From assembly GCF_014174155.1 (NCBI RefSeq), contig NZ_JABEQM010000001.1, positions 372,001 to 436,000 on the forward strand: a stretch of 64,000 nucleotides of DNA. Reading direction: 5' to 3'. The position numbers and the translations under genes were made by a program. Position 1 is the stretch's first letter. Each line of letters opens with the position of its first letter. Below, piece by piece: positions 52,005 to 61,568 of this stretch. This DNA is from Gluconacetobacter tumulisoli. Its GTDB lineage: Bacteria > Pseudomonadota > Alphaproteobacteria > Acetobacterales > Acetobacteraceae. Below the pieces are notes generated by a model that was not told the DNA's origin, made no database searches, and saw only the letters and a list, made by a program, of their open reading frames with translations.

Positions 52005-53694
52005 AGACGGCGTCCTTGAACAGCGCGGCGCCGAGCCGCCGATAGGTGTCGAGGAAGCGTTCCCCGTCGGTGCGGTGGACCAGGTAGGCGTCGACCAGGT
52101 GCGCGATCGCGTCCACCGTCGAATCTTCGGGCAGGGCCGGGCCCAGGATCTGGCCGATGGCGGCGTCGCTGGCGGCCGAACCGCCCAGCGTCAGCTGGAA
52201 GAATTCCTCGCCTTTCTTGTCCACCCCCAGGATGCCGATATGCCCGGCATGGTGGTGGCCGCAGGCATTGATGCAGCCCGAGATCTTGATCTGCAGGTCT
52301 CCGATCCGTTCCTGCAGGTCGGGATTGGCGAAGCGGGCGCTGAGCTTCTGCGCGATCGGGATCGAACGCGCATTCGCCAGCGAGCAATAATCCAGTCCCG
52401 GGCAGGCGATGATGTCGCCGATCAGACCGATATTGGCGCTGGCCAGCCCCGCGCGGCCCAGTTCCTGCCACAGCGCGTGCAGTTCGTCCTGCCGGACATG
52501 GCCCAGGACGACGTTCTGCATGTGGCTGATCCGGATCTCGCCGAACGAGAAACGCTCCGCCAGGTCGGCGATGGCGTCGAGCTGCGCCGACGTCGCGTCC
52601 CCGGGAATGCCCCCGTCGGGCTTGAGCGAGATGACGGCCGAGATATAGCCCGCCGCCCGGTGCGAATGGGTGTTGGTGCGGACCCAGCGGTCGAAGGCCG
52701 CGTCGGCGCGGCGCGCCCCGGCGAGGCGTTCGGCGGCGTCGGACGGGGCGTCCAGCGCCGGCGTGCCGAAGCGGGCACGGATGGCGGCTACCGTTTCGGG
52801 CGGCAGGCGATAGCGCGCGCGGTCCATCGCCGCGAATTCGGCGTCCACCTTCTCGCGATAGCCTTCGGCGCCCAGCGCCTGCACCAGGATCTTGATGCGC
52901 GCCTTGTAGATGTTGTCGCGGCGACCGTACTCGTTATAGACGCGGATCATCGCCTCGAGATACGCTAGCAGGTCTTCTTCCGGCAGATTGTCGCGCAGAT
53001 GCACGCCGACGATCGGCGTACGGCCCATGCCGCCGCCGACGAAGACGTCGAAGACCGTCCCGTGGCGCCCGGGCTTGGCCACCAGTCCGATATCGTGGAA
53101 GCGCGCGGCGACGCGGTCGTTCGGGCTGCCGCTGATCGCGATCTTGAACTTGCGCGGCAGGAACGAAAATTCCGGATGCAGCGTCGACCATTGCCGCAGG
53201 ATTTCGGCATGCACGCGCGGGTCCAGCAGTTCGTCCGCCGCGGCGCCGGCGAACTGGTCGCAGGTGACGTTTCGGATGCAGTTGCCGCTGGTCTGGATGG
53301 CGTGCATGTCCACCGTCGCCAGCCGGGCCAGGATATCGGGCGTGTCCTCCAGGCGGATCCAGTTGAACTGGATGTTCTGGCGGGTGGTGAAATGCCCGTA
53401 GTCGCGGTCATAGGTTCGCGCGATATTCGCCAGTTCGCGCATCTGGCGGGAATCGAGGATGCCGTACGGAATGGCGACCCGCAGCATGTAGGCATGCAAT
53501 TGCAGGTACAGCCCGTTCATCAGGCGCAGCGGCTTGAACTCGTCTTCCGACAGGGTGCCGGACAGGCGGCGGGCGACCTGGTCGCGGAACTGCTCGACCC
53601 GGTCATGCAGGAAGGCGCGGTCCACCTGGTCGTAGGCATAATGCCCGACCGGCGCGATGCCGGAACTAGGGGCGGCGAGGATCTCAGCGGACAT
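51991..53694 (-). CDS. cysI: Assimilatory sulfite reductase hemoprotein (CysI-like)
   Basis: 567 aa. It reduces sulfite to sulfide with six electrons. The siroheme/4Fe-4S ligands are CPGLDYC (about residues 430-436, C-x5-C) and GCINACGHH (about 471-478, C-x3-C). The N-terminal ferredoxin-like half contains RTYDRDYGHFTTRQNIQFNWI and SGNCIRNVTCD. It overlaps the DUF2849 gene upstream by 11 bp and the DUF934 gene downstream. No CysJ flavoprotein is present, so the electron donor is likely ferredoxin or another reductase. A nitrite reductase is less likely given the sulfate genes around it. Confidence 0.93.
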   Translation of the reverse strand: MSAEILAAPSSGIAPVGHYAYDQVDRAFLHDRVEQFRDQVARRLSGTLSEDEFKPLRLMNGLYLQLHAYMLRVAIPYGILDSRQMRELANIARTYDRDYGHFTTRQNIQFNWIRLEDTPDILARLATVDMHAIQTSGNCIRNVTCDQFAGAAADELLDPRVHAEILRQWSTLHPEFSFLPRKFKIAISGSPNDRVAARFHDIGLVAKPGRHGTVFDVFVGGGMGRTPIVGVHLRDNLPEEDLLAYLEAMIRVYNEYGRRDNIYKARIKILVQALGAEGYREKVDAEFAAMDRARYRLPPETVAAIRARFGTPALDAPSDAAERLAGARRADAAFDRWVRTNTHSHRAAGYISAVISLKPDGGIPGDATSAQLDAIADLAERFSFGEIRISHMQNVVLGHVRQDELHALWQELGRAGLASANIGLIGDIIACPGLDYCSLANARSIPIAQKLSARFANPDLQERIGDLQIKISGCINACGHHHAGHIGILGVDKKGEEFFQLTLGGSAASDAAIGQILGPALPEDSTVDAIAHLVDAYLVHRTDGERFLDTYRRLGAALFKDAVYALA

Positions 53695-54022
53695 CGGGCG
53701 GAACCTCGGTCAGGGTGGCGAATTCCGGGTGAACGGTCGGGCCGAAGGCGCGGATGCGCTCGCGCACCGTGACCGGCACGGGCGTCGTGCTGTCGTCGCG
53801 CACCTGCACGCCATAGACGCCGACGACGCCATCGGCCTGCTGCCGCCGCGCGGTGGCGTCGATCACGGCCTCGATCCCGTCATTGGAAAAGACGTGGGCG
53901 GCGTCGATGCGCCCGGACCACGCGCCATCCCCGGCCAGCCAGACGATCCGTCCGTCCAGCAGCCGGTTGGCGGTCACGACACTCGACCCGCCCGCCTCGC
54001 GGCGGTTGCTCCTGACATCCAC
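53684..54022 (-). CDS. DUF2849 protein, first gene of the sulfite reductase operon
   Basis: 112 aa. Known DUF2849 proteins are small and precede the sulfite reductase gene in alphaproteobacteria. Features seen: TANRLLDGRIVWLAGDGAWSGRID, then AVIDATARRQQADGVVGVYGV and a C-terminal RERIRAFGPTVHPEF. The function is unknown. Start is the ATG at 54022; the gene overlaps the sulfite reductase start by 11 bp. The promoter probably lies in the AT-rich gap just upstream. Confidence 0.87.
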   Translation of the reverse strand: MDVRSNRREAGGSSVVTANRLLDGRIVWLAGDGAWSGRIDAAHVFSNDGIEAVIDATARRQQADGVVGVYGVQVRDDSTTPVPVTVRERIRAFGPTVHPEFATLTEVPPDVR

Positions 54023-54102
54023 TTTGGTTTGTCCTCTGTCAGCCGGGAAACCTGTTTCACCGGGTCATTAGGGGATTAATCGGGCGTGCACAAGGATAAT
54101 GC

Positions 54103-54117
54103 ACAATTATAAATTGT
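54103..54117. promoter_or_regulatory. Palindrome and -10 box before the DUF2849-cysI operon
   Basis: ACAATT and AATTGT flank ATA. On the minus strand the same bases include a perfect TATAAT (54111-54106), about 85 bp before the DUF2849 start. The overlap of a -10 box with a palindrome fits repression by a sulfur-responsive regulator. The -35 is weak. Confidence 0.45.
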
Positions 54118-54151
54118 ATAATGATCCGTTATCGTCCGGGCGGCAAACAGG

Positions 54152-55246
54152 TCACGCCACCCGGACGGCGCCCGTCCCCGCACCATGTGCCGGCAGGCCA
54201 TGGAACAGCGACCGCCCATCCCGGAACAGCCGCGCCGCGGAGATGTCGAGCCCGTAGCGCGCCTGCGCCCCGTAATCGCTTTCGCCCGCCGGACGCATGA
54301 TCGTGACATGGCGTTCGCCGATGGCGATGTCCAGATGGGCGTAGCCGCCACGGGTGTGGTCGAGACCGGCGCGCGCCTGGCCCATGCCGGGCCGGAGCAC
54401 GACGTCGTAGGGGCGGATCATCGCGGTCGCCCGTCCGTCCGGCACCTCGGCCGGGAAGGGCAGGACGTCGCCGTCGTCCGGTACCATGCGGCCCCGGCGG
54501 ACGACGCCCTCGAACGCCAGGCTCTCGCCCAGGAACTGCATGACGAAGGGGGTCGCGGGGTCGCGTTCCAGCACCGGCGCGGGCGCCGCCTGCACGATTC
54601 GCCCATCCTGCATGACCGCCAGGCGGTCGGCGATGTCCATGGCCTCGTGCTGGTCATGGGTGACCAGGATGGTGGTCAGGCCCAACCGGTCATGCACGCC
54701 GCGCAGCCAGGTGCGGATCGATTTGCGGACCATCGGGTCCAGCGCGCCGAACGGTTCGTCCAGCAGCAGCAGGCGCGGCTGGGTCGCCAGTGCGCGGGCC
54801 AGCGCCACGCGTTGCCGCTGGCCGCCCGACAATTGCGCGGGATAGGCACCCTCCATCCCCGGCAGGTGCATCAGTTCCAGCAGTTCCGTGACCCGCCGCG
54901 CGATCTCGGCCCGCGCCGGACGCTGCCTGCGCGGCAGGATCCGCAGGCCGAAGCCGATATTGCCCGCGACGGTCATGTGCGGGAACAGGGCGTAGTTCTG
55001 GAAGACGAAGCCGATATGCCGTTCGCGCGCCGGACGCCCTTCCATGGGCGTGCCGTCCAGGCTGATCGCGCCGCCCTGGTGGAAATCCAGCCCCGCGACG
55101 ACGCGCAGCAGCGAACTCTTGCCCGCGCCGGACGGTCCGACCAGAGCCACGAATTCGCCGTCGGCAATGTCCAGCGACACGCCGTCCAGAATGGGGCGCG
55201 CGCGGCCCGCGACATGCCGCACGATATCCGTCACATGCAGGCTCAT
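54152..55246 (-). CDS. cysA: Sulfate ABC transporter ATP-binding protein
   Basis: 364 aa. ATP-binding signatures are GPSGAGKSSLLR (Walker A), LSGGQRQRVALARAL (ABC signature), LLLDEPFGALD (Walker B) and VTHDQHEA (switch). The C-terminal about 120 residues form the regulatory domain (FPAEVPDGRATAMIRPYDVVL). ATG at 55246 is preferred to ATG at 55252 because GGGAGG lies six bases upstream and the start overlaps the cysW stop as ATGA. It drives sulfate or thiosulfate import with CysT and CysW. Confidence 0.93.
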   Translation of the reverse strand: MSLHVTDIVRHVAGRARPILDGVSLDIADGEFVALVGPSGAGKSSLLRVVAGLDFHQGGAISLDGTPMEGRPARERHIGFVFQNYALFPHMTVAGNIGFGLRILPRRQRPARAEIARRVTELLELMHLPGMEGAYPAQLSGGQRQRVALARALATQPRLLLLDEPFGALDPMVRKSIRTWLRGVHDRLGLTTILVTHDQHEAMDIADRLAVMQDGRIVQAAPAPVLERDPATPFVMQFLGESLAFEGVVRRGRMVPDDGDVLPFPAEVPDGRATAMIRPYDVVLRPGMGQARAGLDHTRGGYAHLDIAIGERHVTIMRPAGESDYGAQARYGLDISAARLFRDGRSLFHGLPAHGAGTGAVRVA

Positions 55247-56076
55247 GCCCATCCTCCCGCCTTGTCGGCCCCTGCCTGGCTGGCACCCGCCTTGTCGGCC
55301 TGTCGTTCCAGAATGCCGCGCAGGGCGACGGTGGTCATGGCCATCAGGGCGAGCAGGGCCGCCATGGAAAAGGCCGCGACCGTCTGGTAGCCGTTATACA
55401 ATGTCTCGATATGCAAGGGCATGGTTTCCGTCAGGCCGGGAATATGGCCCGAAATGACCGAGACCGCGCCGAATTCGCCCATCGCCCGCGCGGTGGTCAG
55501 CAGGACGCCCGACAGCAGCGCCCAGCGCGCGCCCGGCAGGGTGACGCGCCACAGGATCTGCCAGAAGCCGGCGCCCAGCAGCAGGGCGGCCTCCTCCGCG
55601 TCGCGGCCCTGGCGTTGCATCAGCGGCAGCAGCGTCCGTGCGACATAGGGGAAGGTCACGAAGATCGTCGCCAGCAGGATGCCCGGGGTCGCGAAGGCGA
55701 TGGTGATGCCGTGCCGCGCCAGCGCGTCGCCCCACCAGCCCTGGCTGCCGAACAGCAGCAGCCACACCAGACCCGCCACGACCGGCGAGACGCTCAGCGG
55801 CAGTTCGATCAGCACCAGCAGCACGCCGCGCCCGGGAAAGCTGAACTTGGCCAGCGCCCAGGCCGCGAGGATGCCGAATGCGGTATTCACGACCACCGAC
55901 AGCGCGGTCATCTCCAGCGTCAGCTGGATCGCCGCCCGTGCGTCGGGGTCGGCGAAGGTGGCCAGCGCCGCCGGCAGGCCCTGCCGCAGGGCCTCGGTGA
56001 AGACCAGGACCGGCGGCAGCAGCAGGACGATCGCCACGATGACGTAGGTCGCAAGTCCCAGCAGGATCCGGCTCAT
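55243..56076 (-). CDS. cysW: Sulfate ABC transporter permease CysW
   Basis: 277 aa permease with about six helices. The EAA loop is seen as EEAALLLGAGFWQILWRVTLPGARWALLSG and the terminal TTARAMGEFGAVSVISGHIPGLTETMPLHIETLYNGY is specific to CysW. The start overlaps the cysT stop (ATGA), and its stop overlaps cysA. A short C-terminal tail rich in Ala and Gly (about 18 residues) ends the protein. Confidence 0.93.
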   Translation of the reverse strand: MSRILLGLATYVIVAIVLLLPPVLVFTEALRQGLPAALATFADPDARAAIQLTLEMTALSVVVNTAFGILAAWALAKFSFPGRGVLLVLIELPLSVSPVVAGLVWLLLFGSQGWWGDALARHGITIAFATPGILLATIFVTFPYVARTLLPLMQRQGRDAEEAALLLGAGFWQILWRVTLPGARWALLSGVLLTTARAMGEFGAVSVISGHIPGLTETMPLHIETLYNGYQTVAAFSMAALLALMAMTTVALRGILERQADKAGASQAGADKAGGWA

Positions 56077-56966
56077 GCCGTCTCACCCCCGCCCAGGCCG
56101 CGCGACAGCCGGCGCCGCAGGGCCGAGATGACGACCAGCGACAGGAAGGCGGCCAGCAGCAGGACGAATCCGACCGACGTCGCGCCGGCGTAATCGAATT
56201 CCTGCAGGCGGATGACGACCAGCAGCGGCGCGATCTCGCTGCGGAAGGGCTGGTTGCCGGCGATGAAGATGACCGAGCCATATTCGCCGATCCCCCGGGC
56301 GAAGGCCAGGCCGAAGCCGGTGGCCAGCGCCGGCAGCAGGGGCGGCAGCAGGACGCGCGCGACGATCTGGCGGCGCTGCGCCCCCAGCATCATGGCCGCG
56401 TCCTCCAGTTCCGGCGGCAGGTCGCGCAGCACCGGTTCCAGCGTGCGGACGACGAACGGCAGGCCCACGAACGCCAGCGCCAGCATGATGCCCAGCGGCG
56501 TGAAGGCGACGCGGATGCCCAATCTGGCCAGCGGCGCCCCCAGCCAGCCATGCGGGCCGTAGAGCGTGGCCAGCGTGATGCCGGTCACGGCGGTCGGCAG
56601 GGCGAAGGGCAGGTCGATCACGGCGTCGACGATCCGGCGGCCGGGCAGGCGGGTGCGCACCAGCGACCAGGCCAGCACGAGACCCAACGGCAGGTTGACC
56701 AGCGCCGCCAGAGCGGCGCTGCCGAAGCTGAGTTCCAGCGCCGCCAGCATCCGCCGGTCATGCAGGGCGGCCAGCATCGGCGCCGCACCGTCCTGCCACG
56801 GGCGGATCGCCAGGGCCAGCAGCGGCAGCACCACCAGCAGCCCGACCCACAGGATCGTCGCGCCCAGCGCCAGGTGCAGCCCCGGCAGCGCGTCACGCCG
56901 GGTACGGACGCGTGGACGGGGCCACAGCCCGGGCAGGCGTGCGGCGGAAGGCATGGGGCCGTTCAC
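56073..56966 (-). CDS. cysT: Sulfate ABC transporter permease CysT (CysU)
   Basis: 297 aa from GTG at 56966; an ATG four codons in is the alternative. Six to seven helices, with the family segments ALELSFGSAALAALVNLPLGLVLAWSLVRT, DLPFALPTAVTGITLATLYG, the EAA loop LEDAAMMLGAQRRQIVARVLLPPLLPAL and FARGIGEYGSVIFIAGNQPF. It pairs with CysW. No periplasmic sulfate-binding protein (Sbp/CysP) gene precedes it, although one is usual; the gene upstream is cysNC. Confidence 0.93.
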   Translation of the reverse strand: MNGPMPSAARLPGLWPRPRVRTRRDALPGLHLALGATILWVGLLVVLPLLALAIRPWQDGAAPMLAALHDRRMLAALELSFGSAALAALVNLPLGLVLAWSLVRTRLPGRRIVDAVIDLPFALPTAVTGITLATLYGPHGWLGAPLARLGIRVAFTPLGIMLALAFVGLPFVVRTLEPVLRDLPPELEDAAMMLGAQRRQIVARVLLPPLLPALATGFGLAFARGIGEYGSVIFIAGNQPFRSEIAPLLVVIRLQEFDYAGATSVGFVLLLAAFLSLVVISALRRRLSRGLGGGETA

Positions 56967-57029
56967 CGTGTCACCGTGCGATCGGCGGCGGTGCGGCCCG
57001 ATCGCGGGCGGGGATGGTCAATCGGGTGC

Positions 57030-58913
57030 TCAGGACCGCTGGCGGGACTGGTCGCCCAGGACGACCGCACCGGTGACGTGCGCCGCCAGGCGGCCGGCCA
57101 CCTCCTGGACGCTGCCCTGGCCGGTGGCCAGGCGCAGGTCCGGAGTGGCCGGCGCCTCGTAGGGGGCATCGATCCCGGTGAAGCCGCTGATCCGCCCGGC
57201 GCGGGCGGCGGCATACAGGCCCTTGGGGTCGCGGGCCTCGCAGACCGCCTGGTCGGCGTCCACGAAGATTTCCTGGAACCCGTCGCCCACGATCTGGCGG
57301 GCCAACTCGCGGTCGGCGATGCGCGGCGAGATCAGCGCGACCAGCACCACCTGCCCGGTTTCGGCCAGGATGCGCGCGACCGCGGCGGCCCGGCGCACGT
57401 TTTCGGTGCGATCCTCCTCGGAGAAGCCGAGATCGGCGCACAGCCCGGCCCGCAGCGTATCGCCGTCCAGGACCGACACGTCGATGCCCTGGGCGAACAG
57501 GTGGGATTCGGCCGCACGGGCCAGCGTGCTCTTGCCCGCGCCGGGCAGGCCGGTCATCCAGAAGACGCCGCCGCGATGGCCGCGCGCCTGGGCCCGGTCC
57601 CACAGTGACACGGTGCTGCCGGTCGGGTGGATGGCCTTCGTTCCGCTGGCGATGGCCGCCGGCCCGATCAGCGGCGCGCCGCCGACGATGCGCTGGTGCC
57701 GGTCGACCAGCACGCCGCGCCCGTCGGTCGTGCCGGGGGCGAACGCGTCGAACAGGATGCTCTCCGACGCCGCCAGCGTGATTTCCGCAAAGCCTTCGGG
57801 GGGAACGTGGTCCGAGGGATGTTCGGTCAGGTCGTCCAGCCGGACGACGGAATCGATCGACGCCACTGTCACCTGGTGCTCGGCGGTGCCCAGGCGCAGG
57901 CGGAAGCTCTCGCCGACACGCAGCGGCTCCTGCCGCAGCCAGAACAGGCGCGAGCGGATGCGGGCGGCGCGCACCGGGGACTCGCCGGGCTGGTGCAGCA
58001 GGTCGCCGCGATCGGGGATCACGTCGGGTTCCAGCGTGATCGCCACCGACTGCCCGGCGACGGCGGAAATCTGCGGAGCAGTGTGCCAGCTCTCGATCGA
58101 CGCGACCCGCGCCACCGTACCGTGGGTGCCGATCACCAGGCTGTCACCCACCTTCACCCGCCCGCGCTCGATCCGGCCGACGACGACGCGTTTGCTGTCG
58201 AAGCGATAGACATCCTGCACCGGCAGGCGCAACGGCAGGTCGGCGCGGCCCGCCGGCGCGGGGACCAGGGCCAGTGCCTCGGTCAGGGTCGGTCCCTGGT
58301 ACCAGCCCATATGCGGCGAACGGCTGGCGATATTGTCGCCCTCGCGCGCCGAGGCCGGGACGAACAGGCTGACCTCGATGTCCAACTGCTTCAGCAGGGC
58401 GGCGACCGCATGCTCGGTCTCGGCGATGCGGGTCTGGTCGTACTCCAGCAGGTCCACCTTGTTCATCAGGACGATGACATGGCGGATGCCGATCAGGCGC
58501 AGCAGCATCGCATGGCGGCGCGTCTGCTCCTGCGCGCCCTCGGCCGCGTCGACCACCAGCACCGCGGCCTCGGCGTCGGCCGCGCCGGTGATCATGTTGC
58601 GCAGGAACTGCCGGTGGCCCGGCGCGTCGACGATCACGAACTGGCGGTCGCCCAGCCGGAAGGGGATGCGCGTGGAATCGACGGTGACGCCCTGGTCACG
58701 CTCGATCTGCAGGCTGTCGAGCAGGAAGCTCCATTCGATCTTCAGGCCGCGTTTCTTGCTGGATTCGACGATCTGGGCGACCCGGCCCTCGGGCAGGTTG
58801 TCGGTGTCGTGCAGCAGGCGGCCGATCAGCGTCGACTTGCCGTGGTCGACATGGCCGACGATGACGATGGGGGTGGCCGCATCCTGACGGGTGGCGGCGG
58901 GGACGTTGCTCAT
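57030..58913 (-). CDS. cysNC: Bifunctional sulfate adenylyltransferase large subunit / APS kinase
   Basis: 627 aa from ATG at 58913. Residues 1 to about 430 are CysN, a GTPase with GHVDHGKST (20-28), DAPGHRQF and NKVDL, which stimulates ATP sulfurylase CysD. Residues about 445-627 are CysC, with the kinase P-loop GLPGAGKST near 451-459 and [24 protein letters not shown]. It thus makes APS and phosphorylates it to PAPS. This fusion (NodQ type) is common in alphaproteobacteria. It follows cysD by 25 bp. Confidence 0.95.
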   Translation of the reverse strand: MSNVPAATRQDAATPIVIVGHVDHGKSTLIGRLLHDTDNLPEGRVAQIVESSKKRGLKIEWSFLLDSLQIERDQGVTVDSTRIPFRLGDRQFVIVDAPGHRQFLRNMITGAADAEAAVLVVDAAEGAQEQTRRHAMLLRLIGIRHVIVLMNKVDLLEYDQTRIAETEHAVAALLKQLDIEVSLFVPASAREGDNIASRSPHMGWYQGPTLTEALALVPAPAGRADLPLRLPVQDVYRFDSKRVVVGRIERGRVKVGDSLVIGTHGTVARVASIESWHTAPQISAVAGQSVAITLEPDVIPDRGDLLHQPGESPVRAARIRSRLFWLRQEPLRVGESFRLRLGTAEHQVTVASIDSVVRLDDLTEHPSDHVPPEGFAEITLAASESILFDAFAPGTTDGRGVLVDRHQRIVGGAPLIGPAAIASGTKAIHPTGSTVSLWDRAQARGHRGGVFWMTGLPGAGKSTLARAAESHLFAQGIDVSVLDGDTLRAGLCADLGFSEEDRTENVRRAAAVARILAETGQVVLVALISPRIADRELARQIVGDGFQEIFVDADQAVCEARDPKGLYAAARAGRISGFTGIDAPYEAPATPDLRLATGQGSVQEVAGRLAAHVTGAVVLGDQSRQRS

Positions 58914-58938
58914 GATGATGTTCCGGTCCGTCCGTGGG

Positions 58939-59733
58939 TCAGAGATAGCCAGCGACGCGAAGACGCTCGAACGCGTCCTCGGATTCATGGTCCATCGCGC
59001 GGCCGGCGCGCTCGGACGTGCGGGTGGTCTGCAGCTCCGCGATCACCTCGGCGACGGTCGCGGCATCGCTCTCGATCGGGCTGGTGATGTCCTGGTCACC
59101 CAGCGAGCGGTAGCGCAGGCCGTTCTTCGAGAAATACAGGTCGACCAGCGGGATGCCCTCGCGCTCGATATAGCGCCAGATGTCGATCTCCCGCCACGAC
59201 AGCAGAGGATGGACGCGGATATGCACGCCCTCTTCATGCGGGGTGGCGTACTGGTCCCAGAATTCCGGCGGCTGGTTGCGCACGTCCCATTTGTGGCTGG
59301 AACCGCGCGGGCTGAACACGCGTTCCTTGGCGCGGGTCGCCTGTTCGTCGCGGCGGATGCCCGCGATCACGCCCTCCAGGCTGTATTTCTCGATCATCGC
59401 GGCCAGGCCGGCGGTCTTGCGCGCGGCGGACCGGGCGGCCGGCGGCAGCGTCGGGTCGATCTCCTCGACCGGCGGGCAGTCGCCCAACAGCAGGTCCAGG
59501 TCCCATTTCCGCACATATTCGTCGCGGAAGCGGTACATCTCGGGGAATTTCTTGCCGGTATCGACATGCATCACGGGGAACGGCACGCGGCCCAGGAAGG
59601 CCTTGCGCGCCAGCCAGAGCATGACGTTGGAATCCTTGCCCAGCGACCACAGCATCGCCAGCGGCTTCAGGTTCCGGTACGCCTCGCGCAGGATATAGAT
59701 GCTCTGGGCTTCAAGCTGGTCGAGATCGTCCAT
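58939..59733 (-). CDS. cysD: Sulfate adenylyltransferase subunit 2
   Basis: 264 aa from ATG at 59733, where family similarity begins ([33 protein letters not shown]). SLGKDS is the PP-loop that binds ATP. Further signatures are [39 protein letters not shown] and [27 protein letters not shown]. It forms APS from sulfate and ATP together with CysN. It lies between cysH (47 bp upstream) and cysNC. Confidence 0.96.
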   Translation of the reverse strand: MDDLDQLEAQSIYILREAYRNLKPLAMLWSLGKDSNVMLWLARKAFLGRVPFPVMHVDTGKKFPEMYRFRDEYVRKWDLDLLLGDCPPVEEIDPTLPPAARSAARKTAGLAAMIEKYSLEGVIAGIRRDEQATRAKERVFSPRGSSHKWDVRNQPPEFWDQYATPHEEGVHIRVHPLLSWREIDIWRYIEREGIPLVDLYFSKNGLRYRSLGDQDITSPIESDAATVAEVIAELQTTRTSERAGRAMDHESEDAFERLRVAGYL

Positions 59734-59780
59734 GACAGGGGCTTCTTTCGGGAACAATGGAATAACGGGGGACGGACAGG

Positions 59781-60479
59781 TCAGGCGTGAATGCCGCATT
59801 CGACCTTGGACAGGCCGGCCCAGCGTCCGGCGCGCGGGTCCTCGCCCTCGGATACCGGGCGCGTGCACGGCGCGCAGCCGATCGACGGATAACCCCGCAG
59901 GCTCAGCGGATGGCGGGGCAGGTCGCGCCGCGTCATTTCGGCGTCCAGGTCGGCCGGGGTCCAGCTGGCCAGCGGGTTGATCTTGATCCGGCCGTCGGCC
60001 GCGTTCTCGATGACGGGCAGGGCGGCGCGGGTCGCGGCCTGCGACCGCTTGCGGCCGGTCAGCCACGCGTCGAACGGCAGGATGGCCTCGTCCAGCGGTT
60101 CGACCTTGCGCAGGGCGCAGCAGGCGTCGGGATCGAAGGCCCAGAGCTGCCCGTCGGGATCGCGGTCGCGGATCTGTCGGGCCGCCGGCCGGATGCTGCG
60201 CACGTCCGACAGGCCCAGATGCGCGACCAGCCGGTCCCGGTAGGCCAGCGTTTCAGGGAAGTGCTGCTCGGTGTCCAGGAACAGGACCGGCACCGCCCGA
60301 TCCACGTCCGCGGCCATTGCCAGCAGTACCGCCGATTCCGATCCAAAGGACGATACGACGGCGACGCGCCCGCGCAGGCCGCCGGTCAGCACGGTCCGCA
60401 GGATGGACTGCGCCGTGTCGCCGGCGTCGTGGATGGCGGTCAGGATCGACGGGTCTATACGCACTGTTGTGGTCCGCAT
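59781..60479 (-). CDS. cysH: Adenylylsulfate reductase, Fe-S type (CysH)
   Basis: 232 aa. The paired cysteines C120-C121 (CCALRKVEPL) and C202-x2-C205 (GCAPC) are the 4Fe-4S ligands that mark APS-type reductases; the catalytic cysteine is C228 in ECGIH. SSFGSESAVLL near residue 43 is the PP-loop variant and FLDTEQHFPETL binds the substrate. It reduces activated sulfate to sulfite with thioredoxin. Fe-S type enzymes use APS, some also PAPS, which matters because CysC is also present. It is the first gene of cysH-cysD-cysNC. Confidence 0.95.
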   Translation of the reverse strand: MRTTTVRIDPSILTAIHDAGDTAQSILRTVLTGGLRGRVAVVSSFGSESAVLLAMAADVDRAVPVLFLDTEQHFPETLAYRDRLVAHLGLSDVRSIRPAARQIRDRDPDGQLWAFDPDACCALRKVEPLDEAILPFDAWLTGRKRSQAATRAALPVIENAADGRIKINPLASWTPADLDAEMTRRDLPRHPLSLRGYPSIGCAPCTRPVSEGEDPRAGRWAGLSKVECGIHA

Positions 60480-60487
60480 TCCTCATT

Positions 60488-60554
60488 GCACGAAAAATTA
60501 TCGTGCTTTGAGCCCGATGTAATCCTTTGCCCGGTGAGATTCAAGCGTTATATA
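60488..60554 (-). promoter_or_regulatory. cysH promoter and leader dyad
   Basis: A TATATA -10 candidate lies at 60549-60554, about 70 bp before the cysH start; the -35 (TTCATT) is weak. Between it and the start codon, GCACG and CGTGC (60488-60492, 60502-60506) flank an A/T run. The dyad could be a LysR-type (CysB-like) site or an RNA hairpin just before the ribosome site. Confidence 0.4.
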
Positions 60555-60628
60555 CGGCGTGACGTCGTGGTAATGAACATACCACCCATACGGGCGGGCT
60601 TGATCCCGCCGGAACGGGCCGGCCGGGA

Positions 60629-61522
60629 TTACCGGCTCATCAACACCGGCAGTTCGGCATTTTCCAGGACATGGCGCGTCACCCCGCCCAGGATCAACTG
60701 GCGCAGGCGCGAATGGGAATACGCCCCCATCGCCAGCATGTCAGCACCGAATGCGCGGCAGGCGGACAGCAGGCTGGCGCCCACCGTCTGGTCGGGGTTG
60801 CCGAATTCCAGCAGGTCGGCCTCGATTCCATGAATGGCCAGGTATTCTGCCGCGTGGCGGGCTTCGGGGCCCCGGCGCTGGTAATCGCCCGAATAGAGGA
60901 TGCGCACCGCCTCGGCCTCGGCAACCCAGGGCAGGATGTGATGCAGCGCCGCCGTGGCTTCGGAGGTACCGTTCCAGGCGATGCAGATCCGCCGTCCGGC
61001 CGCCTGGGGGGCTTGACGCGGGGCGATGACCACCGGGCGTCCGCTGTCGAACAGGATGGCGTGCAGCGTCTCGGACGACGAGATCTCCTCGCCGGAATCG
61101 GGATGCGGGACCACGGTGACGTCGCACAGGCGCGCCCGGTAGGTGATGACCTCGTGCTCGCGCCCCGTCATGGTGACGAAGCTGGCGGTGGCCGTGCCGA
61201 CCGGATTGCCGTGGAAAGGCGGGATGGGGCCGGTGACGGTCACGCCGTTGTCGGCGGTGAAACGGTCGAACGTCTCGCGCACCGCCAGCGCGCGGCGGGC
61301 GCCCTCGCGTTCGGCGGCGGACATCATTTCCTCGACCATCGCGCCCGACAGGCCCTCGCCCGCCAGGGGGGCGACGTCGCGGCTGTCGGCCCGGACATGC
61401 AGGGCGGCGATATGTCCGCCGAATTGCCGGGCAAACAGCAGCCCGGTGGCCAGGGCGGCCTCGGCATTGGACGTTCCGTTCAGCGGTAGCAGGACTTTTT
61501 GTATGTTCTTCAATTTTTTCAT
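60629..61522 (-). CDS. Universal stress protein with two Usp domains
   Basis: 297 aa. The N-terminal Usp-type domain begins KVLLPLNGTSNAEAAL and the C-terminal domain carries the ATP-binding pattern GAYSHSRLRQLILGGVTRHVLENAELPVLMSR, which fits the G-x2-G-x9-G-(S/T) rule with VT. The two-domain form is common in alphaproteobacteria and binds ATP or other ligands under stress. The central HPDSGEEISSSETLHAILFDSGRPVVIAP links the domains. It stands alone on the minus strand with 107 bp to cysH. Confidence 0.87.
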   Translation of the reverse strand: MKKLKNIQKVLLPLNGTSNAEAALATGLLFARQFGGHIAALHVRADSRDVAPLAGEGLSGAMVEEMMSAAEREGARRALAVRETFDRFTADNGVTVTGPIPPFHGNPVGTATASFVTMTGREHEVITYRARLCDVTVVPHPDSGEEISSSETLHAILFDSGRPVVIAPRQAPQAAGRRICIAWNGTSEATAALHHILPWVAEAEAVRILYSGDYQRRGPEARHAAEYLAIHGIEADLLEFGNPDQTVGASLLSACRAFGADMLAMGAYSHSRLRQLILGGVTRHVLENAELPVLMSR

Positions 61523-61568
61523 CTCCAGCCTCGTGGGAACGTCAGGTCAGTTCGGCCGCCTTCGGCCG

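Noticed and set aside
35368-54131. ATAATGATCCG present both near 35369 and 54119
   Set aside because: An 11-base match in 64 kb can arise by chance, and the flanks do not agree.
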